A stretch of 64,000 nucleotides of DNA from Trichopria drosophilae (taxonomy: Eukaryota; Arthropoda; Insecta; Hymenoptera; Diapriidae): the NCBI GenBank assembly GCA_030407085.1, contig CM059584.1, positions 104,283,001-104,347,000 of the forward strand, read 5' to 3'. The translations under genes and the position numbers were made by a program. Below, piece after piece: positions 48,714-60,926 of the stretch. The notes beneath the pieces were generated by a model. That model did no database searches, had not been told where the DNA came from, and saw only the letters and a list, made by a program, of their open reading frames with translations. Numbering within the stretch: the first letter of the stretch is position 1; every line of letters starts with the position of its first letter.

Positions 48714-51700
48714 TTCTGATTTTCGGTGCTTACTTGATAGCAATGATTCTAAACATTTTTTATGTCTCAAATTCCGGATGGTGCAAGGTTTCATTTTAAT
48801 AAGTCAAGAAGTTTTTTGAAATTTAGCTAATATTTCGGTTTAAAATGTTGTTTTAATTTTAAGGTATAACTTTTAGGTAGGTATAAATAATCGGATTTCA
48901 AATCACATTTTTCTAACGCACACTAAGAAAAGAAATAGTTTAAATAGTATAGATCATTACTTAATCGCATTAAGAAAAACTTTAAATTCATAATTGCTTA
49001 GTCATTTAAATATTTTGTAAAAAAATGTTGCGGATATATAAACAATGTAAATAATTGCCATAACAGGTGTGCGTTTTTTCACCACTATATAATGGGGTTT
49101 CCCCACGTCATGTTACATCTGAATGGCATCTCTCTAAAATTCAGCAGCTGTCGAATGAGTCGGGGCTTTAGTTAGTTAATCATTGTGGTGGTCCTAAGCT
49201 GATAACGACATTATAATTAAAATAAAAATATAACTGTTGCACATTAAAAAAGAGTTGACGTAAACATAACTATTGATGTCCTGACTACCCGGAAAAAATA
49301 TAACATTCGGAGCTCCACAGAATCGATCGATTTTTTAATATTTTCGATTACTAATTTTCGTGCATTATGTTACTCTTATTTACCGTTATTTTCTCTTCAA
49401 AATGAGTAAATATTTGCTACGTTTCAGTAAATATTTCCTTGATCCAAGAAATGTGTTTCTTCCTTTACGTACCATTTTTTGTTAAGTAAACGGTGAATAT
49501 CCTTTATAATTTTGTTGCGATATCTAAAGACACCGTTTAATTAAATCAAGTATTTTTTTTAGTATATGTATGAATCTATAGGAAGAAGTATAAAAAATAC
49601 AGAACTAATAAAGAAATGTATTTACTATTTCAACATATTTCCAACTTTCTTTTGTGATAATTTTTTCTATAGTGTAAAAATGGTTTTGAAGGTCATATAT
49701 TTTTGCTGTATTTTCTTTTTAATTACATTCATCAAAATAACCCGTATTTTTCAAATGTACTTCGTAAAAAAACTCTTGTCTTTCCATATAAGACTTTTTC
49801 GATGTAAAATTTTGTTTAAAACATTTTGTGTAAAATGAACATTAATTATTTTTATATTCAAGTCGTTTTTTCATTAATTATGTAATTTACGGCAAATGTA
49901 TTAGAAAATACATTATTCGCGAGATTCGATTAAACTAAATATGCATAAGATATCGATTAAATGTAATGAAATCCTCGAATCTAAACCAGAGATTCAATTA
50001 CTCTGTAAATTATGTTCAGCATATATTTCAAGATTAGTATATCCGTATCGGACTAGCTTCGTTTAGATTATTATTAATAATAAATCATGACATACTTAAT
50101 ACAAACTAGTAACACGACAGGGCTGGCCAAACAAGATAATATTCTCGCCACGTACGATCTCAACCCTAATATAAGCACGCAAATGGAACATTAGGTAGGA
50201 AAGGATTATCCGTGTAGGATATCGTAAGGTAATCCTAATTTACGAATTCTGCAATGTAAGTCGGCAAAAGAATATTAACAATACTACTTTATGACAATAG
50301 CTTCGTCTACATATCACAATCGGCTGGGTTTGTATAAGACATATCAATTTTTTATATATGTACCTTTTTTTTTTTAATTATATTATAAAAAATACCATAG
50401 AAATATTAACTATAATTATTTAAAACGTAATAATTCGTCATAATTTCTCTTATTTGTAATCACGAATTAAGATACAAGAAATATATTTAATTCGCAAAAG
50501 ATATAAGCAACAATAATTCGTAATCATTTAATTTTTATAATTAGACCAAGTTTAAGGTGTAACGATTTTACAATTCCCACAGACGTCGAAAAAATTGGTC
50601 TGAATTTAATGTTTAATATGAAAATAAAGATATTGTAAGACCATAACAGAAAGTGGTTATTTATAAAAAATATAAATAACAAAATATGCATATTACAAAA
50701 AACTTCCTTGGACTATACGTAATAAATGTCTCACTGGAAGTTTTTGCAACTTTTAACTTTCCGAACAAAGAAAAACTTCGAAATATCCAAAAACATCGGA
50801 TAGAATAAAAATATCGGAATAGATATTATAATGTACTTATTGAAAAATTATTTATCTTTTGGCAAGTATTATTTCCATGATGCATGTCAGCATTTTCCAG
50901 AAATTTATACTCCCTCCTGTTTCTTATCTAGTTGCAAATTTCAGATATTAATGTTCTCTAATTCACTTCAAAAGAGAATGGAGTTTTTATGGGATAGACA
51001 CTGATCCACAATTTTTCAAACTTCATTACTTCATGTAATAAGTCTACTCAAAACAATAACAGATTTGATTTCCATTGAAATATTGGACTTTTTAACCAAC
51101 ATAAAAAGATGTACATTGGTGACTATTATTCCTAGTAGATTATTAACAAAAATACAATATATATACAATTACCTTATAGCCGCAAGTTTTATTTGCGGTA
51201 GAACGACGTTGGTCATGTGCCATTTTAGAAGCTCGTTAAAATAAAGTGTACCAGATCCCAACATTTTTCCTCCTTTACTGATATGTTTTTAATGATAAGG
51301 TATCACATGTCACCTTCACAAATTTGTTATTAAACTAAGACACGTGCCACACTTATCAAATAAATGTGATTGTTTTCATTGCATGAGTTTTTGTTTTAAC
51401 GCCATGGTTCCAGACGTCTACGTCACATCCCATGTTTTTACCAATCTATTTTTTAAGAATGTCTACTTCTCTTTTAAATTTATTCCGCTGATGAGGTCAA
51501 GTTCTTGTTTGCTGTAACCATATTAATTATGAAGATTTTTCTTGTTTATTGACACAAACACAAAAGTATTTGTGTCCAAAATTATAAATTCTATCCATTT
51601 AGTAATGGAGACTACATGCAGTTCCCATACTACTGGGACAAATTTTATTTTTGTTCATCATGTTATTTTAAATAAATATAGATCATGTCACTAAATAATA

Positions 51701-54420
51701 CTTTATTTTCAACTACGAGTGCCCAGAAGTTTAGCTGAAACATAAAGTTGGCAACTTTTAAATCGCGTGGAATACAATATTCTTTGGCTGCAAACTCTGT
51801 ACTTAATTTGTTAAATATGCTGAACCAAAATTCTCTGACTACTTCAACTTTTAATAGTTAGGTAAATCTGTTGATTTAGTTAATTTTACCATTTTTATTC
51901 ATGTCAGTGTACAACAGTTCTTTTTATGCTAATATAATTATTAAATATGTAGTTTCTCACGAAAATAAAATTAGTTGCTTAGCCTAATTGATCTGGTAAA
52001 ATGGGCAAGATAATTTAACAGGTATGTAAACTTGTTGTTTAATTATTACGTTGACATTTCATCCAAGTTATTTTACTACCAGATTTATTTTAAAATAATC
52101 GCGTTTAATCATTAATATCTCGATAATCAGGTAAATATTATTTAAACCATCGTTCAGAGATGTTACTAAAGCAAGCATAGTATTAATATATTCTACAGTA
52201 AGTTAATGTAATTAACACAAGGCAGTTATTATTATGTGAATTAAGTAATAATTAATTACATTTGTTTGCTTACCATTTTAAATAGTTTCTATAAGTTTCC
52301 GAATTTTTAAAAATTAAGTCGCGTTAATCAATAGTTTTTATGATATCGATCCACTTGACAATTCGGATTTATTATCTGTTTATTAGTCGACGACGATTTT
52401 TAACTTTTTTCGATAATTAAAACTAGTTTTTCTAGGAGAAAGAAAATTCTGTTATCCAACATTTATGGTTTAAACATTTTCGTTCCGAAACTCCAAAAAA
52501 TAGATGAAACTTTTATCGCGAAGAGTTTTGTTCCAAACTTCGTTAAACAAAGATTTAAGTCTACTGTTTCGAATCTTGTGGACATAATCAGCTAGAAAAT
52601 TCAAAGAAAAAAGTTTTAATGTGAGGTTGGAAACAGTTCCATGAGAGCTGCATGAAATTCTGTGTAATCCTGAGTACTATATTATACTATATTTTTAGGT
52701 GTTCTTTAATATGAAATTGTTTAATTAGTGACACTATAAACATTGTTTGACTACGCTTGATGAAAGTTTATTCTATGTATGGTACATGAAAATATCTAAT
52801 AAAAATAAGTAAAATCAAATAAATTATGTTTCAATTAAAACAATTATTTGCTTGTTAAAAAATTAGAAGCATTCTTAAATAACCATTAACTAGCAATGAG
52901 TATAAAAATACTAACGAATTGAGAGGGCTTTAATACGAAGTAAAGTCACTTGTTATTAAGTACTAAAACATATTAAAAAATTGTAGAAATCGGAAAGTAT
53001 TTTGCGTTTTTAACCATATTAAATAGGACTGTTAATATACTCTTTGTCCCAGCAGCACAAGGTTTTGGGAAAGGTTTACATAACTGCTACCATATTTTTT
53101 AAACGTCTAAAATGTTTTATATCATTTAATATGTAATTCGAGTCGTTAAACATTTTTAAAACTTTATATATATACTTCTAGGAGGGTAATAAACTTTTCA
53201 ATTTTGTACAAATGTTTACACGATTCTTAAAGTCAACTATCTAAGAATACGTCCTTAAAATTTCAAGTCGATCCGAACAAAATTGACTGAGATATGAACG
53301 TTAAAAGAGAATAAACCTTTACGTAAACGAACTGAAATTGAAACTTTAAATGCTTTATTATCGAAATGACAGTTTTACTTTGCAAGTCGGTGACCGAAAT
53401 TACTCGAAAATTATTAAACAGATCTTTTTAAAATATGGCCGTTTTGTTCACAAAATTACCCTTTTTTTATTGAACATCGAACAATTAAATTTATTCGTCC
53501 GCAATTTTGTACAAGAAAACATATTTGTAGAAATCACTCCATCAAACACTAGTTTACACTGTTATGTAACTAAATCCATTGACATTTTTTGTTTCCGACG
53601 ATCCAGGTCGACATGTAAAAATAAAAATATTATTTTATATGTTGTCTTTCCAATACGTAATATTTTTTATTGAAAAAATTACTAAAATGTGTTTAAGATC
53701 GTATAATAATCGTTTAAAAAGTTAGTTTTCTTTTAAAGATTTCATAAAAATGTCCAATTTGTGTGGGGTTAATAGATGGCGTTAATTATATTATATATTA
53801 TTAATCTCTTAAAGGTTCGTTATAATTTTCATCAAAATTGAATCTGCGGGCGGCGCATATAGTCGATTCTGGTTTTTCGCCACTGCATCAGTTTGAACAG
53901 CATTAGCAACGACACGTTTCGGAAATACCTAGGCGCCAGGTCGGGAAATAATTTTCCATGTGGAAGACCTTTTTTGAAGTTTGTATATATACATTGTATA
54001 ATATAAGTTCATTTCATATGCATTATATAATTGCGAATAGGTATGAAATATAAATGTTTTGATATGTATGTAAATGCGAAAAATGATGCAAATGAATCTA
54101 TTCTAGTAGCAGAATGAGGAACATGTGAATATAAAATAACTCATCCATCGAATAATAAACTTTTCCATTTCGTAGTTAAACTGTATTTATATATTTTTAT
54201 TATATTTCAGTTAGTCTTGTAATGCTTGAACTACAAGTTATAAAAACGCCAATATATTAGCTTTGGTCGCATATTTAAGTAATATAGGTAAAAATATTAG
54301 CTGTCAAAGTATCACATGCCAAAATAATAAATATTAAAAAATATTAAAATAATAGAAAGCAAAAAAAAATAGTGAATAGAAAAACATGTCCAAGAAGGAA
54401 ACACACTTCGTTATTCATAA
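48714..54420. other. Long AT-rich stretch without genes
   Basis: Nothing coding was recognised. Small palindromes include CCGCAA/TTGCGG at 51181-51199. Around 53250-53300, CAAGTCGATCCGAACAAAATT is typical wording of an old repeat. Frames at 49566-49838 and 53350-53673 are rich in Phe, Ile and Lys and look accidental. Confidence 0.45.
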
Positions 54421-54424
54421 AATA

Positions 54425-54560
54425 TAAATAACCTAAACTTACATAACTAACGTAACGTAATCAAACCTCACCGAACCTTATCAATTCTAATCTCCTTTAA
54501 CCTCACCTAATCTTATCTAACCTAACGTCATATAACTTAACCTCACATAGCCCAGCCAAA
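54425..54560. repeat. Degenerate CCTAA/CCTCA run
   Basis: Phrases such as AACCTAAAC, AACCTCACC, AACCTTATC, TAACCTCACCTAATC and ATCTAACCTAACG follow one another with a loose period of about 10 bases. This resembles decayed insect telomere-type (TTAGG)n sequence or the CCTAACC-rich repeats scattered in hymenopteran genomes. Confidence 0.6.
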
Positions 54561-54682
54561 ATTACTGTTAACAAATATGTCGAATATTAAAACAACAAGA
54601 CGAACAAAAATAAAATGTTTGCATAAAATGATTTGGCTCCAAGTCGAATTGATAATTTCTAACAAAATCTAGTATATTCTCA

Positions 54683-54718
54683 TTCAACCTAACCAAACCT
54701 AACCTTATCTAACCTACA
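54683..54718. repeat. Second CCTAACC run
   Basis: CAACCTAACCAAACCTAACC and TTATCTAACCTACAC continue the same type of motif about 120 bases after the first run. A perfect 12-bp inverted repeat AAAATTCTGTTA/TAACAGAATTTT follows at 54736-54778. Confidence 0.6.
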
Positions 54719-54898
54719 CTATTAGAAATGTTTGGAAAATTCTGTTATATTTATATGTTACTAAATTAACAGAATTTTACTAAATCCTGTAATAATCAGA
54801 CAAATCATGCCATATCATGTGAAAAGTATGAAACTTGTAATAGGAATCATAATATGCATCAACAAGCCAAAGTGATGTTAGTTTAATTTGTCCTCGCC

Positions 54899-55079
54899 AG
54901 GCGCAGTTGCGATACTACGATCGTTACAAAAGGCGCCCGTAATTCCCGCTGTAGAAATCGGATCTTGTTTCGGTAATAAGGGATTACCCAATAATTTAAC
55001 TGATATCAGCAATAAATCATTGAAAGGCACAAAAGAATTATGCGCATATAACCATACTAATATATATAATGAACCGTAA
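54899..55079 (+). other. Possible terminal exon (weak)
   Basis: After TTTGTCCTCGCCAG, an acceptable splice acceptor, a phase-2 frame is open for about 59 codons to TAA at 55077-55079. It reads GAVAILRSLQKAPVIPAVEI, then GSCFGNKGLPNNLTD and onward. The first 70 bases are clearly GC-richer than the surroundings. No domain is recognised, no upstream exon can be paired with it, and no AATAAA signal follows closely, so it may be chance. Confidence 0.15.
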
Positions 55080-55952
55080 AAACTTGCATTATATACATTT
55101 ATAAACTTGTATTATAAACTTGTATTACCCTTATACTTTTCAGTTAGTTTAACTACAAATTCGGAAACTGTAAAAAAATGTAATTAAATATGCACCGGAA
55201 GCTTTAAACGATTCACGTTAAAACCCTGAAACTGTAACCGTTAGTTACTAGATTATTACCCTTTATTCCGAATGAAAAATTGAAAAGTGCATTTTATTCC
55301 AACATTTGTACCGCTGAAGTCAGCAACTCGTCTGTGAAGTTCAGCGATTTGTGCAAATTTTTTGCCACACATGTAATTTATTACTTAAGTTTTTATTATT
55401 GATTTATGAAAAAAAATGAAGGTCGAACTTTTTAGAGATTCGATGCGCCGGCATCTGGGATAAAAAATGTTTCCACAAACCAAATACTGCACAAATCTTC
55501 GAACTGTGAAAACAAGTTTCTGACTTCAGAGGTACAAATGTCGGAAAAAAATAAGGCGTAATAATTACACACTGGTCAACACGGACATGTTTCGGAGATG
55601 AAATGAGATAATCTTTATTAATTTTGGGTCGCTGAATCCGAATCCGATAATGAACATTTTTTATTAGCTCTTGGTTCCACGAAACACGGGGTCAAAGTTA
55701 GAAAAACCGCCGTTTTATGCGATGTTTGAGATAGTATATCTTTCGGCAAAAATGAGGTAATAGTTTCAGAAATAGCTAAAAATAATGCTTATGGCACTTA
55801 TTTTACATTAAAGAATGTAATACAACCAAGTAGACAAAACAGTGCTCTAAATGGCAATTTGTTTGTATGCGTGAAATGCTCGTCTCACTGTTAGGTTAGG
55901 TATCAAATATATAAAGAATAAGGAGTTTTTGTACTTGTTACGTTCGATTTAA

Positions 55953-56300
55953 GGGGTTACATACAGTCAGGAGGCCGAAAAATAAAGGATTTTCAAGTTT
56001 TTTTTTGAAAAGGCATTTTAATGGATATATTAACGATGTATTAACATAACATAAAATTATATATTAACGAAATCATTTTGGTTTTTTGATTTCAGATGAT
56101 CCAGTCTCGAGATATCTTGCACACCACAGAACACCTTTTTTTTCACATCCTCCCGGACATCGAGTGCTACCTCCTTAATTTTTTATTTTTTGACTTCTAA
56201 AAATTTGAGGTTCAATTTTAATGTATCAACTATATGTGTACCAAATTTTGAATAAATCCATTAAAATGCCTTTCCAAAAAAAAATTCTTTTTTTCGAACG
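55953..56300. mobile_element. Truncated TTAA-type MITE
   Basis: TTAA (55949-55952) is followed by GGGGTTACATACAGTCAGG. The inner arm CGAAAAATAAAGGATTTTCA with TTGAAAAGGCATTTTAATGG faces the inverse CCATTAAAATGCCTTTCC at 56258-56275. The last 30 or so bases of the right end, and its TTAA, are gone at the junction with the following segment. Confidence 0.6.
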
Positions 56301-56755
56301 TAAGAAACATTGGATTGGAAACATTGGATAAATTCGTAAGAAGCATTGGAAGAAGATGTCACACAAACTTTGCTGCAAAAATTTTAAACGATATGCTTCC
56401 ATCCACTAGAAATAATTTAATAAAAATGCAGTCAAGACAGAGGAAAAGAAAAATTAGAGAAACTATCCTGTCTACATCAATAGATATACACTAATTATAA
56501 TTAATATCTATGACATGCGGCTCCACCGTTTTCTACACCATGTTGAAGACCACACCATCTTCCAAAATATCCTGAGTGCGGACAAGTGATATTTTTCACT
56601 TTTGCTCTCAGCGTAAAAATTGAGCAATACATACAATTAAAATTCCGATTTATCGTGTATATGAAGAAATTTTTTATTTTTATAAAATGTTAACATATAT
56701 GTACTAAAGTGTTATAGCTCAATAAAGTTTATTTATTATTATTATTATTATTAAC
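56300..56755 (+). mobile_element. Retrotransposon-like 3' segment with (TTA)n tail
   Basis: An open frame ends at TAA near 56493 (FVRSIGRRCHTNFAAKIL then NDMLPSTRNNLIKM). About 225 bases of AT-rich 3' sequence follow, then AATAAA at 56721 and a (TTA)n run at 56733-56753. A short 3' coding end, polyadenylation signal and simple-repeat tail point to a LINE or LINE-mobilised cDNA, inserted into the MITE at 55953. The peptide is not recognised well enough to name a clade. Confidence 0.4.
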
Positions 56756-56941
56756 GTTTTTTCGAACTTTGACCCCGTGTTTCGTGAAATCAAGAGCTAA
56801 TAAAAAATGTTCGTTATCGGATTCAGATTAGCTCATTTCATCTCCGAAACACAAAACTGCTTCAAATTTGTTGACCAGTGTTATTATTTATTTGTTAAGT
56901 ACGATGAAAGTAAATACCATTAGCCTTAAAGAAATGTTTAG

Positions 56942-56995
56942 CAGGGTAACATAACCTAATTACGTCTAACCTAACCTAACGAAACCTAGCCACGT
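56942..56995. repeat. CCTAACC run
   Basis: GTAACATAACCTAATTACG then TCTAACCTAACCTAACGAAA repeats the TTAGG-type motif seen at 54425-54718, just outside the composite element. Confidence 0.65.
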
Positions 56996-57072
56996 AATAT
57001 TTCCTTCTTTTTCAATGCGATATTTTGATGCGTAAAATAAAATACCATCTTATTTGTACGTATTACCGTTGC

Positions 57073-57824
57073 GGAAACTATTACATCAACCAAACGTTAT
57101 TGGAAACGTCATCCAACTGTTATTGAACCAATAACACAGGTCCTCAAAAAAAATTGTTGGGAAATAACTTCAACCAGAGGTCGTAGACCTTATCGATTGT
57201 TTGCCACTAAAAACGAAACCGGTGTCCGATTTGACCCCTCACGTCAGGATTTTAAGATACGTGACCCGAAAAATATTTAAAAATATCCTTTTTGGCAATC
57301 TGAGGTTAGGATATATGAAAAATGGGAAGCAATGGGTCAAATTGGACTACGAATTTGCTTTCAGTGGCCAAAAATCTATAGGATCCTTTACTCGTGATTC
57401 AATTTGTGTCCAAAAAAAAAGTTTGCAGTCCTGTGTTATTTTTACGAGAAGTACCATCAGTGATTTATATTGCACAATTTTGTAGGAGAGCTAACTTGAC
57501 CCAGATGTAGTAGTGGATCATATAGAATTTTGGACACTGAAAACGAATTCGTTGTTCAATTTGACCAATCAGATATTTCACATATACTAACCTCAAATTG
57601 TCCAAAAGGGTATTTTTCAATATTTCTCGAATTATATATTTTAAAATCCAGACGTGTTGGGTCAAATTGGGTAAGGAATTCCTTGTCAGCGGCCAAAAAT
57701 CGATAAGATCCACTACCTCCGACTTAAGGTATCTCCCAAAACATTTGTTTTGTGCTCCTGAGTTCTTGGTTCAATAATAGTTAGATGACAGTTGCAATAA
57801 CGTTTGGTTCATGTAATCGTTTTC
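57073..57824. mobile_element. Palindromic element related to 1153-2115
   Basis: Outer arms GATTACATGAACCAAACG (inverse of the right) and ATTACATCAACCAAACG (left) continue through ATTATTGAACCAA and CACAGG. The inner part carries the same blocks as the 1.2-kb palindrome: TGATTTTAAGATACGTGA-like, GGCAATCTGAGGTTAGGATA, and GCGGCCAAAAATCGATAAG. The two frames of 94 (+) and 82 (-) codons over it encode matching peptides because they read the two inverted arms. Confidence 0.75.
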
Positions 57825-58419
57825 ATAATTTCAATATATAAATATTTTAATCGTATAACGGTTATAAGAAAAGTTACTCAAGAAAAGTTTTATGAAAGTC
57901 GGAAACTTCTTTTATATAAAACTATGTCTTCTTATCTGACTCTTTCGTAAGTGAAAAATTCTGTGCATAAAACATACATTTCTACCTGAACACGATTATA
58001 TGTGCCGTTCGGGTAATTTTTATTTAAACTTCATGTTGTCAACGTTATATAATCACTAAAATTTGGTTCCCCTTCTCTTATTTCCATTTATTGACCAATA
58101 AAAATGATTGTTATCATTCATATGTACTTATTTGATCCGCAAGTATAACCACGTGATATGGACCAATAGTGACGAATGAAAATAATAGTTCATAAACACT
58201 TTGAATATTAAAATAACAAGACAAACAAGAATAAATGTTGGTATTAAATGATTTTACTCCAAAAAGGAGTGAAAAGTATACCCAACGCTAACCGAAGATT
58301 TTGTAAACACCGGTTCACTTATTTGACATTAGGTTCACGTCAGATTCACTTAGAACTGAATAACTAACGATTATAATACTTTCCATTTGGGCATACCCAA
58401 TTTTACTAGGATTAAACGG
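57825..58419. other. Unassigned AT-rich flank of the GC island
   Basis: No gene or repeat end is recognised. CAATAACGTTTGG-type sequence of the preceding element stops at about 57824. Confidence 0.45.
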
Positions 58420-59340
58420 TATGTTTTGGACGCGAAGAGGCGTCGTGTTTACGTCGAAACGAGTGGTTTAAAAAGACGTTTAGTTTACGCACTTTGGTGG
58501 CGTTCAGTCGCGAACTACGCGGATACATGAGGCAGGAGTCGCGCGTTGCCAGCGGAGACGGCGATACGCGTATACGCGCTTGGTAAGCGATACCTCTTAA
58601 AACCGCGCGAGACTTCCTTTGTTAAAAAAAAAAAGATACTTTGACACGAGGCGTCCGAATAAGCAAGAAGCGGATAGAACACTAGCCGGTTCTAGCCGTA
58701 CAACGAGGGGCTGGGGGCACACCCATCCCAAAGCCCCCTACACCCCTTCGACCCCTTCTGTGTGTGTGCCGATACCAGACAGGACAGGGGCCTCTTTCTC
58801 CCTTTTTCTCCACTCGTGTCGCTCCTTTTCTTTCTCGCTCGCACCCTCATCGGGCTCCCGGTGGCTCCCGTTTCGCGGACGGGGAGTTATTCCGGTGCAT
58901 GACTAAGAATCGACCCAGGTTACACGATCGCGCACCGAGGAGAGAACTTACGCCAGGGGGGGTTCCCCCCTTGACTCGGTGCCGGTTAAACGTTGCGCCG
59001 CCTCGCGCGCGTTTTATTCCGTCGATAATGTCGCGCCTCGACCCAACCGGCCGTATTATACACGGAGTATTATACGCGCGCTCGATTATCGATTCGCCCA
59101 GAAAGCACCCGAGATATAAACGGTTTTCCCTTTTCTTTGTTCCGACACCAACGTCCAAACAAGAAGATTCCCGCAAGGACGTCGTCCCGTCGTCTGTGCG
59201 TGCCGACTGCGCGCCGCGACCCTCTTCGTTTTTGAACGCGCGTTAAAGAACGGGTCTTCGATAAACACGTGTTTATCCGATTTGACGCAGAACCTTCCTT
59301 CTAGCTCGATTTTTAAGGGGAGATACGGACGATTCTCCGA
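58420..59340 (+). promoter_or_regulatory. CpG-rich GC island, candidate promoter or 5' exon
   Basis: This is the only extended GC-rich, CpG-dense block in the window (many CGCG, GCGCGC and TCGCG runs). GTTTAAAAAG at 58466-58475 followed by TTCAGTC at 58503-58509 could serve as a TATA-like box and initiator, and TTGGTAAGCG gives a possible 5' splice site with GT at 58583-58584. Open frames of 95, 160 (58764-59246, +) and 109 codons (-) overlap here, as expected from GC-rich sequence with few stop codons; none resembles a known protein and pyrimidine-rich runs near 58790-58850 look like 5' UTR. The strand is guessed from these motifs. Confidence 0.45.
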
Positions 59341-59467
59341 AAGATGTAAATTGATAATAAGTTTTAAATAGCAGATTAATATTTAACCTTTTAACGACCA
59401 AACATGCACATGAATTTTGGCAACGGTTTATTTAAACATTTTTAATAGACACATCCATTTCCAACTA

Positions 59468-59733
59468 CAGTAGCCCCTATCCAAAGTTATATCGTCGGTT
59501 CTTTCAAAATGGCGGAAGTTTATCGAAAGTTTTAGCCCCTCGCTATCCCCACTTCCGTAACTCTGTTTATATCCGTGCAATGAGTGCTTCTGTGTGTCAG
59601 TGTCGCGAAGCGAGTGTCGCTCGGCGAAACAATGTGGTGGGGGAAGATCGTGGCATAACTTTGTACAAGCCAGATTGATAACTTAGGACATATCAATAAC
59701 TTTGGTTGGTATAATTTAGGGCGGCGACTACTG
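59468..59733. mobile_element. Pogo-like MITE A in the nest
   Basis: CAGTAGCCCCTATCCAAAGT at the left and the inverse CAGTAGTCGCCGCCCTAAAT at the right are flanked by TA on both sides (59466-59467, 59734-59735). CAGT-starting ends and a TA duplication fit pogo/Tc1-type elements. A relative, C, lies at 60028-60386. Confidence 0.78.
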
Positions 59734-59735
59734 TA

Positions 59736-60487
59736 CAGTAGAACCTCACATTAGTGAAACTGACGGGACTGAGGTTATTCTTTTCTCTCACACCAGTGAA
59801 CTGACAATCGTTCTTAGGTTGTTTATTTTAGAGCATCCTTTGCTCTTTTTAGGGCACTTGTTAACTTCTTTTGGCGTTCTGACTATCGATTAACATTAGA
59901 ACCTCACACTAGTGAAACTGTCCGAACTTTCGTTATTTTTTTTCTCACACTAGTGAATTAACAAATTTTTACAATTTCTCGCAGATTTGAGTAGTTATTT
60001 CTAAATTTTTACATTGTGGGGTAAATACATTAGTCCCCATCCTATATTGTACGATCCGTTCCTACAAAATGATGGCTGACCGTCCAAAATTATATCCCCT
60101 CCCTACCCCTATTGCCGCATTTTCATTTATGTTCATTGCGAGTGTGTGCGTGTGGTACGTGTATAACCGAAGTGTTTCGGGGTTTCCCGATCATTGCCGA
60201 ATATCGTAATTCAAATTGTGGTTTACGTGAGTGCGTCTGTCGAGTGTCGCCACTGTCATGACTGCGTCGTCGCTATGCGCAAAACGAAACGTCATGAAGG
60301 GAGAAAAAGGGAACAGGCTTGTATAATTTTGGAAGGGAGAAATGCATAACTTTGGACGTCCTGACAACTTAGGATGGGTACTACTGTATGTCTATCTACA
60401 TACACAGACATATAAAATGAGTAAGCTGATGGTTTACTAATTTGAGGTTCACTCGTGCGAGAATTTCACTAGTGTGAGGTTCTACTA
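59736..60487. mobile_element. Pogo-like MITE B in the nest
   Basis: CAGTAGAACCTCACATTAGT at the left is mirrored by ACTAGTGTGAGGTTCTACTA at the right. Inner copies of the motif CTCACACTAGTGAA occur near 59906-59950. It abuts A at a shared TA and is itself interrupted by C. A partial relative without that interruption is at 48309-48711. Confidence 0.75.
60028..60386. mobile_element. Pogo-like MITE C inserted in B
   Basis: CATTAGTCCCCATCCTATAT at the left and the inverse CAGTAGTACCCATCCTAAGT at the right are flanked by TA (60026-60027, 60387-60388). Interior phrases (TCCCCTCCCTACCCCTATT, TTTATGTTCATTGCGAGTG, GTCGAGTGTCGCC) correspond to those of A. The 48.6-kb relative of B reads straight through this point. 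Confidence 0.8.
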
Positions 60488-60730
60488 CAGTTTTGAGTCA
60501 GCTCTTTCGAATGGTGCAGGTCAAACCGAAAAATGATGTTAAATACCTAAAACGCGATTTTTGAGGTACAACTTTTTCTAGAAAGCAATTTTTGCTTTGA
60601 TATCGGTTTCTGATCTTGTTATATATCACCATAAATATAATTAAAATATCCAAATCGACAAAAATCAAAATATGTGAATGTATATTTTTGAAGTAAAACA
60701 ATCGGATACACATTTCTGCTATGATAAAAG

Positions 60731-60926
60731 GATCGGGGAACAAAAGTCCGAAAATCAAAATCCCGAAAGGCTAAAATTGCGATAATGCGTGAGTCCAAGG
60801 TATTTTAATGTGCTTGGTTTTTGTCAAATTTTCAAAGACAAAGTGAAGAAAATCACGTTGGAGTCATGCTATATCGAAATTTTGGCCTTTCGGTGTGTTG
60901 ATTTTCGGAACTTTGTTTCCCGGCCG
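60731..60926. mobile_element. MITE, GGAACAAAGTTCCG family, copy 2
   Basis: GATCGGGGAACAAAAGTCCG at the left and the inverse CGGCCGGGAAACAAAGTTCC at the right define about 50-base arms. The whole element matches the inverse of 792-978, including ACCTTGGACTCACG and TTTCTTCACTTTG stretches. Confidence 0.85.

Larger units (their letters stand above)
55570..56880. mobile_element. Composite 1.3-kb inverted-repeat element
   Basis: CACTGGTCAACACGGAC at the left and the inverse CACTGGTCAACAAATTTG at the right start arms of about 130 bases sharing GTTTCGGAGATGAAATGAG, GAACATTTTTTATTAGCTC and CGAAACACGGGGTCAAAGTT. The interior holds a truncated piggyBac-type MITE (55953-56300) and a retrotransposed-looking segment (56300-56755), which explains the size. 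Confidence 0.78.

Noticed and set aside
57201..57713. Two related proteins on opposite strands (94 and 82 codons)
   Set aside because: They read the two arms of one inverted repeat, which is why the peptides resemble each other.
58764..59246. 160-codon protein in the GC island
   Set aside because: It overlaps equally open frames on both strands, starts at a non-ATG codon, is Arg/Pro/Ser-rich as expected from GC composition, and has no recognisable domain.
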